A stretch of DNA of 42,178 nucleotides, taken from Deltaproteobacteria bacterium. GTDB taxonomy: Bacteria > Desulfobacterota > Desulfobacteria > Desulfobacterales > JAHEIW01. This document shows, piece by piece, positions 1 to 7,723 of the stretch; within the stretch, counting starts at the first letter, position 1, and the number at the start of each line of letters is the position of its first letter. The notes beneath the pieces are model-generated. The model had not been told where the DNA came from, searched no databases, and saw nothing but the letters and a program-made list of their open reading frames with translations. The stretch is from NCBI GenBank assembly GCA_024639185.1, contig JAHEIW010000024.1, forward strand, positions 1 to 42,178, given 5' to 3'. Both the position numbers and the translations under genes were made by a program.

Positions 1-2
1 CT

Positions 3-47
3 GATGAACGAAGCCGTCTGCTGAATGGATTCGGAGGGAATCAATGA
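3..47 (+). CDS. Possible 3' tail of an upstream gene (partial)
   Basis: A reading frame open from the window edge ends in a TGA at 45-47 that overlaps the ATG of the next gene (ATGA arrangement). Such overlaps are typical of translationally coupled gene pairs. Only 14 residues are visible, so no family can be named. DUF6036-like genes are often preceded by a small partner gene, which would fit, but that is inference. A second frame stops at 22-24, so the choice of frame is not certain. Confidence 0.25.
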   Translation, partial: DERSRLLNGFGGNQ

Positions 48-580
48 CGCGTGAGCAGCTTGAGCATGCAATAAGAGCGGCATGTGATGTCTCTGAAGAT
101 ACCGAAATATGGATATTTGGCCCGCAAGCTATTCTTGGTGAATTCCCAAATGCATCGGAAGAACTTCGTGCTTCTATCGAGGTAGATGTCCAACCAAAGA
201 ATCGGCCTGATAAAGTGGGCACTATCGATGGTGCACTGGGAGAGCTATCTTATTTTCATCAAACGTATGGTTTTTACGTGCATGGTTTGCCTATAGAAGA
301 AGCCACTACTCTTGCGCAAGGTTGGGAGGACAGGGCAACACCAGTCTGTGACGAGAAATCTACTCGAGGCAAAACGGGTTGGTGCATTGAGGCTCATGAT
401 CTTGCTGCCAGCAAGCTTGTGGTCTATAGAGAAAAAGACAGAGATTTCGTACGCACCTTATTAATAGAGGGGATGATTGCTCCAGAAACCCTGATTGAAC
501 GGATAAACTTGCTGAATATCGATGAAGAGTTACGAGACCGCCTACTTCAGTGGATACAAAACACCATTGAGGAATTGTAG
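44..580 (+). CDS. DUF6036-like nucleotidyltransferase-fold protein
   Basis: This 178-residue soluble protein resembles the DUF6036 group of nucleotidyltransferase-fold proteins. The best visible signature is the stretch around residues 117-140, HDLAASKLVVYREKDRDFV, which matches the conserved 'DLA-SKL---REKD--FV' block of that group. An acidic strand, ASIEVDVQP, lies at about 43-51, where such proteins place acidic residues. The start is set by GGAGGG at 33-38, five bases before the ATG. The ATG overlaps a stop codon of a possible upstream gene. The group is often found in two-gene modules, some of toxin-antitoxin or phage-defence type, but the substrate is unknown and no partner is complete here. 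It lies on the element side of the tRNA-Arg scar at 3040-3084, so horizontal acquisition is plausible. Family call moderate; function unknown. Confidence 0.6.
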   Translation: MTREQLEHAIRAACDVSEDTEIWIFGPQAILGEFPNASEELRASIEVDVQPKNRPDKVGTIDGALGELSYFHQTYGFYVHGLPIEEATTLAQGWEDRATPVCDEKSTRGKTGWCIEAHDLAASKLVVYREKDRDFVRTLLIEGMIAPETLIERINLLNIDEELRDRLLQWIQNTIEEL

Positions 581-638
581 CTGAAAATTCACTTTTAAAA
601 CTTTATAAGGTACCAGAAAACTCAACATAGGAGAAATT

Positions 639-2861
639 ATGAAGCGCTTCACGCCACCTTCAGGCTTTAGCCAGGTGCTGCCCTGGTATACTTCAAGCAT
701 GGAATATTTGGTCGATCGCACCCAACGGACGATTCTTTTCTGGGACGTATTGCGCAAACGCGGCAACAACTACCTTGCCCATCTGAAGGCCGGTCAGCCG
801 CCGGTGCTGGTTTTCGACTATGAAATGGTGCTCGATGGCCGCACCTTCGAGCGGCCGGCAAACTATTCTCTGATTCGTATCCTGGACCGGCGATCGAAAA
901 AAGCCAAACCAGCCAAACAGACCGAACGCCGCTTAACTCAAAAAGCCAAACCGGCGAAGGCGGCCAAGCCGGTGCGGCCCATTGTGATCATAGACCCGCG
1001 GGCCGGCCATGGCCCGGGTATCGGAGGCTCAAAGCTCAACTCCCAGATCGGTGTGGCCCTGGATTATGGTCACCCGGTCTATTTTGTCATGTTTTACGTT
1101 GATCCGGAACCGGGACAGACCATCGCTGATGTTCATGCTGCCGAAATTCGCTTTCTCGAAGAAGTGGCATCAAGACACCCGGACGCCCCCAAGCCGGCCA
1201 TAATCGGAAATTGTCAGGCCGGTTGGGCAACGGCGCTGATTGGCGCCGATCGTCCGGATGTAACCGGGCCGATGATTTTCAACGGATCACCCTTGTCTTA
1301 CTGGGGCGGCGTTGAAGGCGCCAATCCAATGCGTTATAGAGGTGGACTGTATGGCGGGGTCTGGTTGACCTCACTTTTTTGCGATCTGGGCAATGGTCAT
1401 TTCGACGGCGCCAACCTGGTCGCCGGATTTGAAGATCTGAATCCGGCCAACACCTACTGGAAAAAACTCTATCATGTCTATGCCAACATCGATACCGAAG
1501 AGAGCCGATTCTTGGAATTCGAAAAGTGGTGGGGCGGCTTTTTCAAAATGAACTTTGAAGAAATCCACTTTATCGTCGACAGCCTGTTTATCGGCAACGA
1601 ACTCGAGCAGGGCGTATTGCGCCTGAATGAAGATAGAGTCATCAACTTGAAGAATTTCAAAGATCCGATCTTGGTATTTGCTTCCGGGGGCGATAACATC
1701 ACGCCGCCCCCCCAGGCCCTGAACTGGATTAAGAGGGTTTATGGCTCGGTGGATGAAATCAAAAGCCATGGGCAGGTAATTGTCTATATGGTGCATGAAA
1801 AAGTCGGGCATCTGGGAATATTCGTTTCCGGTAAAGTGGCCCGTAAAGAACACCGCGGCATCATCGGAAGTGTCGACATGCTGGAATTCCTGTCACCTGG
1901 ACTCTACGAAATGGTGGTGAAGGGCAACCCCAGCCAGCCCTGGCTGGATGATTACGATATCCACTTCGAGCCACGAACGATGGAGGATATTCTGAAACTC
2001 GATGATGGCCTGGAGGATGAAGAAGCATTTTTGCCAGTCAATGCCATTTCGCGATTTAATGACAGCCTTTACCGATCCTTTTTAAGCCCCTGGATTCGTG
2101 CCGGCATTTCTGAAACGACTGCTGAGGCGATTCGGCAGCTGCATCCCCTGCGGGTTGAGCGCTATATGGCCTCTGATTTAAATCCGTTTATGCAGCCCAT
2201 CATGTTTTGGGCTGAAGCGTTAAAACGCTATCGTCGCCCGGTGGCGGCGGACAATCCGTGGGTGGCCATGGAAGCCGCTTTTTCAGATGCGGTAGAAACC
2301 GGCCTAAATTATTTCCGCGATGTGCGGGATCTAAGCCAGGAATTCTGGTTTAAGTCCTTATACAGCATGCCCTTGATGAAGAGGATGTTCAGTTCCCAGT
2401 CAGATACTGACCATAAAGAAGCAGCTGCTCAAAAAATCGATAAAAAAACGCGTCAACGCCGCAAAACCTGGGTTAAGATGGCCGCTGTCGAAGGCGGATT
2501 CACAGAAGCGATGGTGCGGATCTTTCTGGCAGTGGTCGGCGCCAACCGCAAGCTGGACAAGCGCGAGTTTGCAGCTGCTGAAAAAATAGTTCAGGCCAAC
2601 AGCCGGTTGAGCAAACTGTCGGCCGATCATTATAAAGTAATGATCAAAGAGCAGGCCAGAGTTTTAGAACTGGATGAAAAATTGGCCATAGAGGGATTGG
2701 CAAAGCTGCTGCCCACCCGCCAAGATCGTATCGAGGCTTTCACCATCGCCGAGCAGATTGCCGTGGCCGACGAAATATCAGATCGCCGCGAACAAGCAAT
2801 GCTCGATCGCATCGGCAGGATTTTGGAGCTGGACAACAGTAAAAAATTGACTAAAAATTAG
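639..2861 (+). CDS. DUF3141 protein: PHA-synthase-like alpha/beta hydrolase with TerB-like tail
   Basis: A 740-residue protein of the DUF3141 family, related to poly(3-hydroxyalkanoate) synthases. A GNCQAG motif at 190-195 provides a putative cysteine nucleophile, Cys192, in a lipase-box-like elbow (G-x-C-x-G) as in PhaC. Upstream, IDPRAGHGPGIGGSK (about 118-132) is the family's oxyanion-side glycine-rich loop. A Lys/Ala/Pro-rich linker lies at about 85-114. After the hydrolase core, residues from about 610 to 735 form an all-helical acidic segment that resembles the TerB/tellurite-resistance fold. The start follows a GGAG-type ribosome site (ataggag). No phaA, phaB, phaP or phaR neighbours exist, so polymer synthesis is not supported by context. 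The true acyl substrate is unknown. The gene lies just inside the putative attR at 3040, so it may be element cargo. Confidence 0.8.
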   Translation: MKRFTPPSGFSQVLPWYTSSMEYLVDRTQRTILFWDVLRKRGNNYLAHLKAGQPPVLVFDYEMVLDGRTFERPANYSLIRILDRRSKKAKPAKQTERRLTQKAKPAKAAKPVRPIVIIDPRAGHGPGIGGSKLNSQIGVALDYGHPVYFVMFYVDPEPGQTIADVHAAEIRFLEEVASRHPDAPKPAIIGNCQAGWATALIGADRPDVTGPMIFNGSPLSYWGGVEGANPMRYRGGLYGGVWLTSLFCDLGNGHFDGANLVAGFEDLNPANTYWKKLYHVYANIDTEESRFLEFEKWWGGFFKMNFEEIHFIVDSLFIGNELEQGVLRLNEDRVINLKNFKDPILVFASGGDNITPPPQALNWIKRVYGSVDEIKSHGQVIVYMVHEKVGHLGIFVSGKVARKEHRGIIGSVDMLEFLSPGLYEMVVKGNPSQPWLDDYDIHFEPRTMEDILKLDDGLEDEEAFLPVNAISRFNDSLYRSFLSPWIRAGISETTAEAIRQLHPLRVERYMASDLNPFMQPIMFWAEALKRYRRPVAADNPWVAMEAAFSDAVETGLNYFRDVRDLSQEFWFKSLYSMPLMKRMFSSQSDTDHKEAAAQKIDKKTRQRRKTWVKMAAVEGGFTEAMVRIFLAVVGANRKLDKREFAAAEKIVQANSRLSKLSADHYKVMIKEQARVLELDEKLAIEGLAKLLPTRQDRIEAFTIAEQIAVADEISDRREQAMLDRIGRILELDNSKKLTKN

Positions 2862-3039
2862 CGTTTCGTTGACCCTTATGGCTAGTCAACCTGCGATGCT
2901 ATTTCCCGACACACCGCTGTGGATATGAGTATGAGCTCGAATTCTAAATGGTTCCGAACAAAAACAAAAGTCAGTTGAAAAAGCCATGTAGAATCAACTG
3001 ATTGTAATTAAAACATTTTTCAATTCTCAGAATCCGGCT

Positions 3040-3084
3040 CTTCGAATCCGTAGGCCGCAGGTTCGAATCCTGCCGGGCGTACCA
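3040..3084 (+). other. tRNA-Arg 3' half, probable attR of an integrated element
   Basis: From the anticodon loop onward the sequence is that of a tRNA 3' half. It shows loop CTTCGAA (anticodon TCG), a 3' anticodon-stem strand TCCGT, a T arm GCAGG-TTCGAAT-CCTGC, a 3' acceptor strand CGGGCGT, discriminator A and encoded CCA at 3082-3084. No D arm or 5' acceptor strand (expected ACGCCCG) lies upstream; similarity stops abruptly at the anticodon loop. This is the usual scar left when a tyrosine integrase uses a tRNA gene as attB. Because the native-looking terminator follows on the right, the element should lie to the left, with the intact tRNA-Arg outside the window. It cannot encode a working tRNA by itself. 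Confidence 0.75.
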
Positions 3085-3092
3085 TTAATATC

Positions 3093-3129
3093 AAAAAAGG
3101 ATATGGCCGCTTAACCATATCTTTTTTTT
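3093..3129 (+). terminator. Rho-independent terminator after the tRNA-Arg fragment
   Basis: Stem GATATGG (3100-3106) pairs with CCATATC (3115-3121) around an 8-nt loop. It is preceded by six A and followed by eight T, so the stem can extend by A-T pairs. It starts 8 nt after the encoded CCA, as expected for the original terminator of the tRNA-Arg gene that was split by integration. Confidence 0.75.
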
Positions 3130-3249
3130 ATGAGCAGACTTATTTTGACCGAAAATGTCTAATTTTTAAAAATCCCTGAATTGCTAAATGTTGACCTTTT
3201 GCTCTATTTTGAATACCTAAAATATGTAATACGCGGAAAGGAGTAAAAT

Positions 3250-3789
3250 ATGAAGCCAATAATAGCCCCCTTGGGTCTCGCATTGATCGTATTCGGTTGT
3301 GCCGGCACGGCTGTAAGCAAATCACCTTTAACGGTCGTCGATACGGTAGATGTGAATCGCTACATTGGAAAGTGGTACGAGATTGCCAGTTATCCGGCCT
3401 GGTTTCAAAAGGGGTGCACCGGTACGTCAGCCGAATACAGCCTGATGCCCGACGGCAAGATTCAGGTCATCAATCGCTGCCACAAAGACAGCCTTGAAGG
3501 ACCATTGAAAGAATCTAAAGGTAAAGCCGAAGTTGTGGACACCGCCACAAATGCGAAGCTGAAAGTCTGGTTTTTTTGGCCTTTCAAGGGCAATTACTGG
3601 ATTATCGATCTGGACCCGGATTATCAATGGGCCGTGGTGGGGGAACCGTCGCGCAAATATCTTTGGATTCTCAGCCGCACGCCTACCATGGACCAGGCGG
3701 TCTTTCAGGGCATTTTGCAGCGCCTGCCGCAAAAAGGCTACGATCCGGATAAACTTCGCAGAACGGATCAGGCCATTACGGCAAAATAG
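3250..3789 (+). CDS. blc: Lipocalin family lipoprotein (Blc-like)
   Basis: A 179-residue bacterial lipocalin, predicted to be anchored in the outer membrane and to bind fatty acids or lysophospholipids in an eight-stranded barrel. The N-terminus is a lipoprotein signal ending in VFG-C, with the modifiable cysteine at residue 17. The lipocalin signature YIGKWYEIASYP (residues 38-49, invariant G40 and W42) follows directly. A second conserved strand block is YWIIDLDPDYQWAVVG, then a C-terminal helix (PTMDQAVFQGILQRL). Length is normal for Blc. The start follows GAAAGGAG. It stands alone as a single gene after the tRNA scar, and nothing nearby suggests its cargo. The stop codon lies within a 16-bp tandem duplication. 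Confidence 0.9.
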   Translation: MKPIIAPLGLALIVFGCAGTAVSKSPLTVVDTVDVNRYIGKWYEIASYPAWFQKGCTGTSAEYSLMPDGKIQVINRCHKDSLEGPLKESKGKAEVVDTATNAKLKVWFFWPFKGNYWIIDLDPDYQWAVVGEPSRKYLWILSRTPTMDQAVFQGILQRLPQKGYDPDKLRRTDQAITAK

Positions 3790-3814
3790 CCAATCGGGAA
3801 AATAGCCAATCGGG
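3783..3814 (+). repeat. Perfect 16-bp tandem duplication over the lipocalin stop codon
   Basis: The unit aaaatagccaatcggg occurs twice without mismatch (3783-3798 and 3799-3814). The first copy contains the TAG stop of the lipocalin gene, so the second places a pseudo-stop just downstream. This looks like a recent replication-slippage duplication. Confidence 0.85.
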
Positions 3815-3982
3815 ATCGATCAGGCGCGGCCGCCAATTCACAACTGCAATCGGCGAGCACCACCCGGCCGTTTACTCGAAGGTAACCCTCGGCAAATTGC
3901 ATGACAGCATCAAGCAGGTTGCCAAAGTCATTAACCTAACTTACGTTAAGCAGGTAACCGTATTTTAAAAAGGGAGCGTAGC

Positions 3983-6076
3983 ATGCGTTGGAAATGGATA
4001 CTCGGCATTTCCATTGCCGTCATCATGGCCGTGTTTGTAACGGCTTATATTATTGCATCGTCATATGACTTTAACAATTTCAAGCCCCAGATTACGCAGT
4101 TAGCCAAAGAATATACCGGCCGTGAACTGACATTTGGCGGTGATATCGAATTAGGACTTAGCCTGTTTCCAACTCTGGTGGTCAATGATGTGGCCTTCCA
4201 GAATGCATCCTGGGGAAGCCGTCCGCAGATGGCACAGATTAAGTACCTGAAAGCTCAAATTGCCCTCTTACCGCTTTTGGGCGGTGACCTCCATGTTCGT
4301 CGGTTAACCGCTGTGAATCCTGATATTCTCATTGAGATTGATAAATCCGGTAAGTCGAATTTTGAATTCGAGGTCCCGCAGGAACCCGAACCAAAAGCAG
4401 TCGGGGAAAAAGGCACGGGCAGCGGGCAATATTTTCCTAAACTCAAGGAAATGGAAATCGAAGGCGGAGCGATTACTTACAAAGATCACCAGCGCGGGAG
4501 AACCGAAGCGATCGCAATTGAAAAGCTTAGATTGGAATCTTCCATAATTGGCGCACCGGTTGATGTCGACTTAAAATTCAGCCTCAATAAAACACCTTTT
4601 GAGATCAGCGGTGAACTCGGTCAACCTTCCGAAATACTCAATCCAGACGAACAATGGCCGTTGAATATCACCATCGAAACCGTTGGGTCCACGATCACCC
4701 TTGCAGGTCATATCACGAATATCACGGATGTTAAGGGCATAGATCTTAAGCTAGCCGCTAAAGGACCGGATATTGCCAATTTTCAACAGATCACGGGCGA
4801 ACCATTGCCGGTTAAGGGACCATTTGACGTCGCCGGCCATCTGACTGCCCCTACGCTTGAGGACTTAAAAATCTCTAATATCACGGTTTTGCTGGCTGAA
4901 AGCCGAATTAGCGGTGAAATTACGTTCAACCAAAAATCACCCCGATCCCAAATCAATGCCAAATTCCAATCCCAAAAATTGGACCTGCGACCGTTTATTA
5001 AACGGGATACGGGCGACAGCCAGACACAGACCAAAACCGAGCAAAAGCAAACTCAAGGCAACAGAGTATTTTCCGCTGAACCGTTCGATCTGCGAGGCCT
5101 CCATCAAGTCGATGCAGATGTGAGTTTCCGTGCGGATCAGATCTTAACCCATCGACTGGCCTTGGAAAAATTCCAGCTGGATCTAAGCCTCAATAATGGT
5201 CGCTTGACCGTTAAACCACTCATGACCCAGATCGGCGGCGGTGATTTTTCCAGCAGTTTGGATCTGCTGGCCAAAGAAAATCACGCCAATGCAACCGCAA
5301 ATATCACTGCCAAAAAGATTGATTTTGGCGAAATGCTCAAGAAACTGGAGATTGCCAACGACCTGGATGGCGTTGTGGATCTCGATATTAACTTCAGCGG
5401 TCAGGGAAAATCGGTGGCCGCGCTGATGGCCGGGCTCAATGGGGACATTATCGCTATCATGAGTGAAGGCCGGGTACCCGTCGACTATTTGAATCTATTG
5501 AGTGCTGATATTACCACCAGCCTCTTGGGCCTCATCAATCCACTGGAAAAAAAAATCGATCGCGCAAGCATTAACTGCGCTGTTGTTGATTTCAACATCC
5601 AAGACGGTTTGGCCCAAAGTGACATCATCATCATCGATGACCCCGAAAAGACCCTTTTTAGCAAAGGCACAATCGATTTCAAAACTGAAGCGCTTGACTT
5701 TGAGATATACACCAAGCCCAAAAAAGGCCTTGGAACCAAAGAAACCGGCAAACTCAGTTTGAGCTTGAGTCAGATTACCAAACCGTTTAAGCTGGGCGGT
5801 ACCCTGGCCAATCCATCGCTGGGTATCAGCCCCGAACGAACCGTCACAACCGTTGGTCGTGCCTTATTGGGGCCGCCGGGCTGGGCGTCTCTTCTGGTTT
5901 CCGGTTCATTCGATAAAGAAGGCCGATGTGCTGCAGCCCTTAAAATTGCCGGTCGAGGCAGACCCAAAACCAAGGCTGCGTCCGGTGATATAAAAGAGCA
6001 ACAGAAGAATGGCAGCAAAAATAAAAAGGAAGGTGTCGGGAGCAAAATAAAAAACCTGTTCCGCAAGCAAAAATAA
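3983..6076 (+). CDS. AsmA family protein
   Basis: A 697-residue inner-membrane-anchored, periplasm-facing protein of the AsmA family, in the broader group linked to lipid transport between membranes. One transmembrane helix lies at about residues 5-27, followed by the typical AsmA start (FNNFKPQITQLAKEYTGRELTFGGDI). A long beta-rich region follows, with the conserved C-terminal part containing a DLDINFSG block and the stretch around SEGRVPVDYL. The last 40 residues are Lys-rich and low in complexity (KNKKEGVGSKIKNLFRKQK). A ribosome site AGGGAG precedes the ATG. It is monocistronic and converges on the decayed SLH fragment on the other strand. The exact cargo of this paralogue is unknown. Confidence 0.88.
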   Translation: MRWKWILGISIAVIMAVFVTAYIIASSYDFNNFKPQITQLAKEYTGRELTFGGDIELGLSLFPTLVVNDVAFQNASWGSRPQMAQIKYLKAQIALLPLLGGDLHVRRLTAVNPDILIEIDKSGKSNFEFEVPQEPEPKAVGEKGTGSGQYFPKLKEMEIEGGAITYKDHQRGRTEAIAIEKLRLESSIIGAPVDVDLKFSLNKTPFEISGELGQPSEILNPDEQWPLNITIETVGSTITLAGHITNITDVKGIDLKLAAKGPDIANFQQITGEPLPVKGPFDVAGHLTAPTLEDLKISNITVLLAESRISGEITFNQKSPRSQINAKFQSQKLDLRPFIKRDTGDSQTQTKTEQKQTQGNRVFSAEPFDLRGLHQVDADVSFRADQILTHRLALEKFQLDLSLNNGRLTVKPLMTQIGGGDFSSSLDLLAKENHANATANITAKKIDFGEMLKKLEIANDLDGVVDLDINFSGQGKSVAALMAGLNGDIIAIMSEGRVPVDYLNLLSADITTSLLGLINPLEKKIDRASINCAVVDFNIQDGLAQSDIIIIDDPEKTLFSKGTIDFKTEALDFEIYTKPKKGLGTKETGKLSLSLSQITKPFKLGGTLANPSLGISPERTVTTVGRALLGPPGWASLLVSGSFDKEGRCAAALKIAGRGRPKTKAASGDIKEQQKNGSKNKKEGVGSKIKNLFRKQK

Positions 6077-6123
6077 ATTCCGACTTTTGTCACCTGAGAA
6101 AAACAAGACGGAATGGCTTTGGA

Positions 6124-6285
6124 ATTGAATGCTCTAACAACCCAGCGGGCCATGTCCTTGCGCTTTACAGCGGCGCTGGGGCAGAAAAGCGTGCCCCCGC
6201 ATCCGGCGATGATCCGGCGGTCGCGCATCAGGTTGATATTGTTATGGTGAACGCTATTGTTATCATCAGTAAAATGGTCTTCGCT
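6124..6285 (-). pseudogene. SLH-like repeat remnant, out of frame with the secreted protein upstream
   Basis: The minus strand encodes a 54-residue stretch beginning SEDHFTDDNNSVHHNNINL and ending RKDMARWVVRAFN. It matches the S-layer-homology-type repeat 'F-DD--S-H---I--L---GI--GC------CP---V-R--MA-FLVRA', including the paired cysteines (IIAGCGG and LFCP). It has no start codon or ribosome site of its own and no stop where the domain should end; the frame runs on into antisense of the AsmA gene. It begins a few bases downstream of the stop codon of the secreted protein at 6291-7046, in another reading frame (shifted by two). The simplest reading is a former secreted protein plus SLH tail that has been frameshifted and truncated. 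Confidence 0.6.
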
Positions 6286-6290
6286 GGCCT

Positions 6291-7046
6291 TTAAATGATC
6301 GATATCCATTTCCCGGAGGCGTCCTTGTAAAGGAAATTGCGCATGTCGGCGTAATTGAAATTCGTATTGCAGGGATAATCCTCGATAATCTCGATGAACG
6401 CATAGGCAGCAGAGATGGTATCGGCGCTGCGCGGCAGGCACCAGGAACCCGCGCTGCCGACATAATCCCAGGTAGTGCCCGGCTTATGCCAGACCTGCAT
6501 ATTCCAGCCGTAGCCGATGAGACCGTTTTGCTGCTCACAACCGACGCGCGAAACCCGGATCCGATACCATCGTTTAGGCCATAGCGGCCTCAGGTTGTGC
6601 GCCTTGTATGACCAGCCGGTTTCCGGGTCGATCAGAGCCGGTCCCCCGGCCTCGTACCCACTCCAGTCGATATACCAGGAGGTGATGCCCTCGTGCCGCC
6701 ATCCCGAGCCGCCGCGGGCCGGTCCGTCGTGCAGGGCATAATCGGTGACACCCTTATCACTGCCAATATTGACCGTAATCGGCGTGAACCACACAAACGA
6801 TCCCAGATCGCGCACGGGACCGTCACAGGTTTCCGCATCGCTGCAAGTGACTGACTGGTTGACGCGCACATCGTACTGAAAACCGGTCACCGGGAACTCT
6901 GCCGCGCTTCCATCCGAATAGCCGAATCTTTCGAAATTAAGAAGATCCGTCTGATACTTGAAAGCGGTCGCTGTTGAAGGGGTGAACGGCACCGCCACAG
7001 CCATTGCGAGCACGAAGGTGCACAGCAATCGTGTAAATCCATTCAT
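6291..7046 (-). CDS. Secreted protein of unknown function, probably C-terminally truncated
   Basis: A 251-residue protein with a clear Sec signal peptide (MNGFTRLLCTFVLAMAVAVP, cleavage likely after STATA at about residue 28). I do not recognise the mature domain. It contains five cysteines (VTC, ETC, VGC, SWC, YPC), many aromatics and several Trp-Gly-rich turns, suggesting a disulfide-bonded extracellular beta domain. The start is the ATG at 7046 preceded by AAGGAAG; an upstream in-frame ATG at 7187 would bury the signal peptide and is unlikely. The gene looks more G+C-rich than its neighbours. Its stop is followed at once, in another frame, by an SLH-like repeat, so the present C-terminus (KWISII) may result from a frameshift. 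Confidence 0.65.
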   Translation of the reverse strand: MNGFTRLLCTFVLAMAVAVPFTPSTATAFKYQTDLLNFERFGYSDGSAAEFPVTGFQYDVRVNQSVTCSDAETCDGPVRDLGSFVWFTPITVNIGSDKGVTDYALHDGPARGGSGWRHEGITSWYIDWSGYEAGGPALIDPETGWSYKAHNLRPLWPKRWYRIRVSRVGCEQQNGLIGYGWNMQVWHKPGTTWDYVGSAGSWCLPRSADTISAAYAFIEIIEDYPCNTNFNYADMRNFLYKDASGKWISII

Positions 7047-7301
7047 AACTTCCTTCTTTCGGAAACGTAAAAGTGGATGAAATAATAATGAATTTAAAAC
7101 GATAAAGAAGAATGTGTGACGGATGGAAAGGGGGAAGGCAGCACTAAGTGCCGTCAATACATCGCGAAGCTTGCCGGTCAACCTCAACCGGCTATTGCTT
7201 AATTACTTATTTTTTTTCTATGTCAATATGCATTTGGCTGGTATCCGAACTATTGGGTTGGCCAGGAAAGTTATAATTTCATGGACGTCCCCTTTTTCAA
7301 A

Positions 7302-7637
7302 TCAGGTAAAATTGCAGATCATGCTGTCGTTGGGTATAAATGCCTTAAACGATCGCCCGGTCTCCCGGGCAATATATCCGGGCACAGCAATACCGGATGC
7401 AGCCTCGGCATAATTGACGAATGTACGCCCATCAATTCGGACTTTCATGCCTTTTTGAGGCGCCTTTAAAGGGACGATCGCGAAAGTGTTCTCATATTTG
7501 TCTTTAAGATCTGTATGACCGAGTTTAGCGGCGTGTTTGCCGATGCTGACCTCAAGGTAATGCCGCGAACCTCTCTGGATTTTCTCTTTGTACGCTTCAC
7601 CGATTATCATCAACACATCGTCTAGTTTTTTATTCAT
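7302..7637 (-). CDS. Small protein of unknown function
   Basis: A 111-residue cytosolic-looking protein with no signal peptide or membrane segment. The N-terminal part is helical (MNKKLDDVLMIIGEAYKEKI). The C-terminal half looks beta-rich and has a tidy block VRIDGRTFVNYAEAASGIAVPG. I do not recognise a family. The ATG at 7637 was chosen because a GGGG-type ribosome site lies about 7 bases upstream; the frame is open farther upstream without a better start. It lies 86 bp downstream of the histidine phosphatase on the same strand and may be co-transcribed, but no functional link can be drawn. Confidence 0.5.
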   Translation of the reverse strand: MNKKLDDVLMIIGEAYKEKIQRGSRHYLEVSIGKHAAKLGHTDLKDKYENTFAIVPLKAPQKGMKVRIDGRTFVNYAEAASGIAVPGYIARETGRSFKAFIPNDSMICNFT

Positions 7638-7723
7638 TGCATGACCCCTATTGGCAGACCGCCCTTTTTTATTTATTGCGTTGTCTTGGCGATCATCGAC
7701 CTGTTGTACTCCCACCGCGACAT

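Noticed and set aside
2868-2890. GTTGAC / GTCAAC inverted repeat after the DUF3141 gene as a terminator
   Set aside because: Stem of only six pairs with an 11-nt loop and no T tract.
3191-3219. TTGACC and a downstream AT-rich hexamer before the lipocalin gene as a promoter
   Set aside because: The -35 is fair but no acceptable -10 lies at 16-18 bp.
5770-6441. Long minus-strand open frame of 223 codons across the AsmA 3' end
   Set aside because: Only the middle 54 residues (the SLH-like repeat) look like protein; the rest is antisense of AsmA or overlaps the secreted gene, so it is not a gene as a whole.
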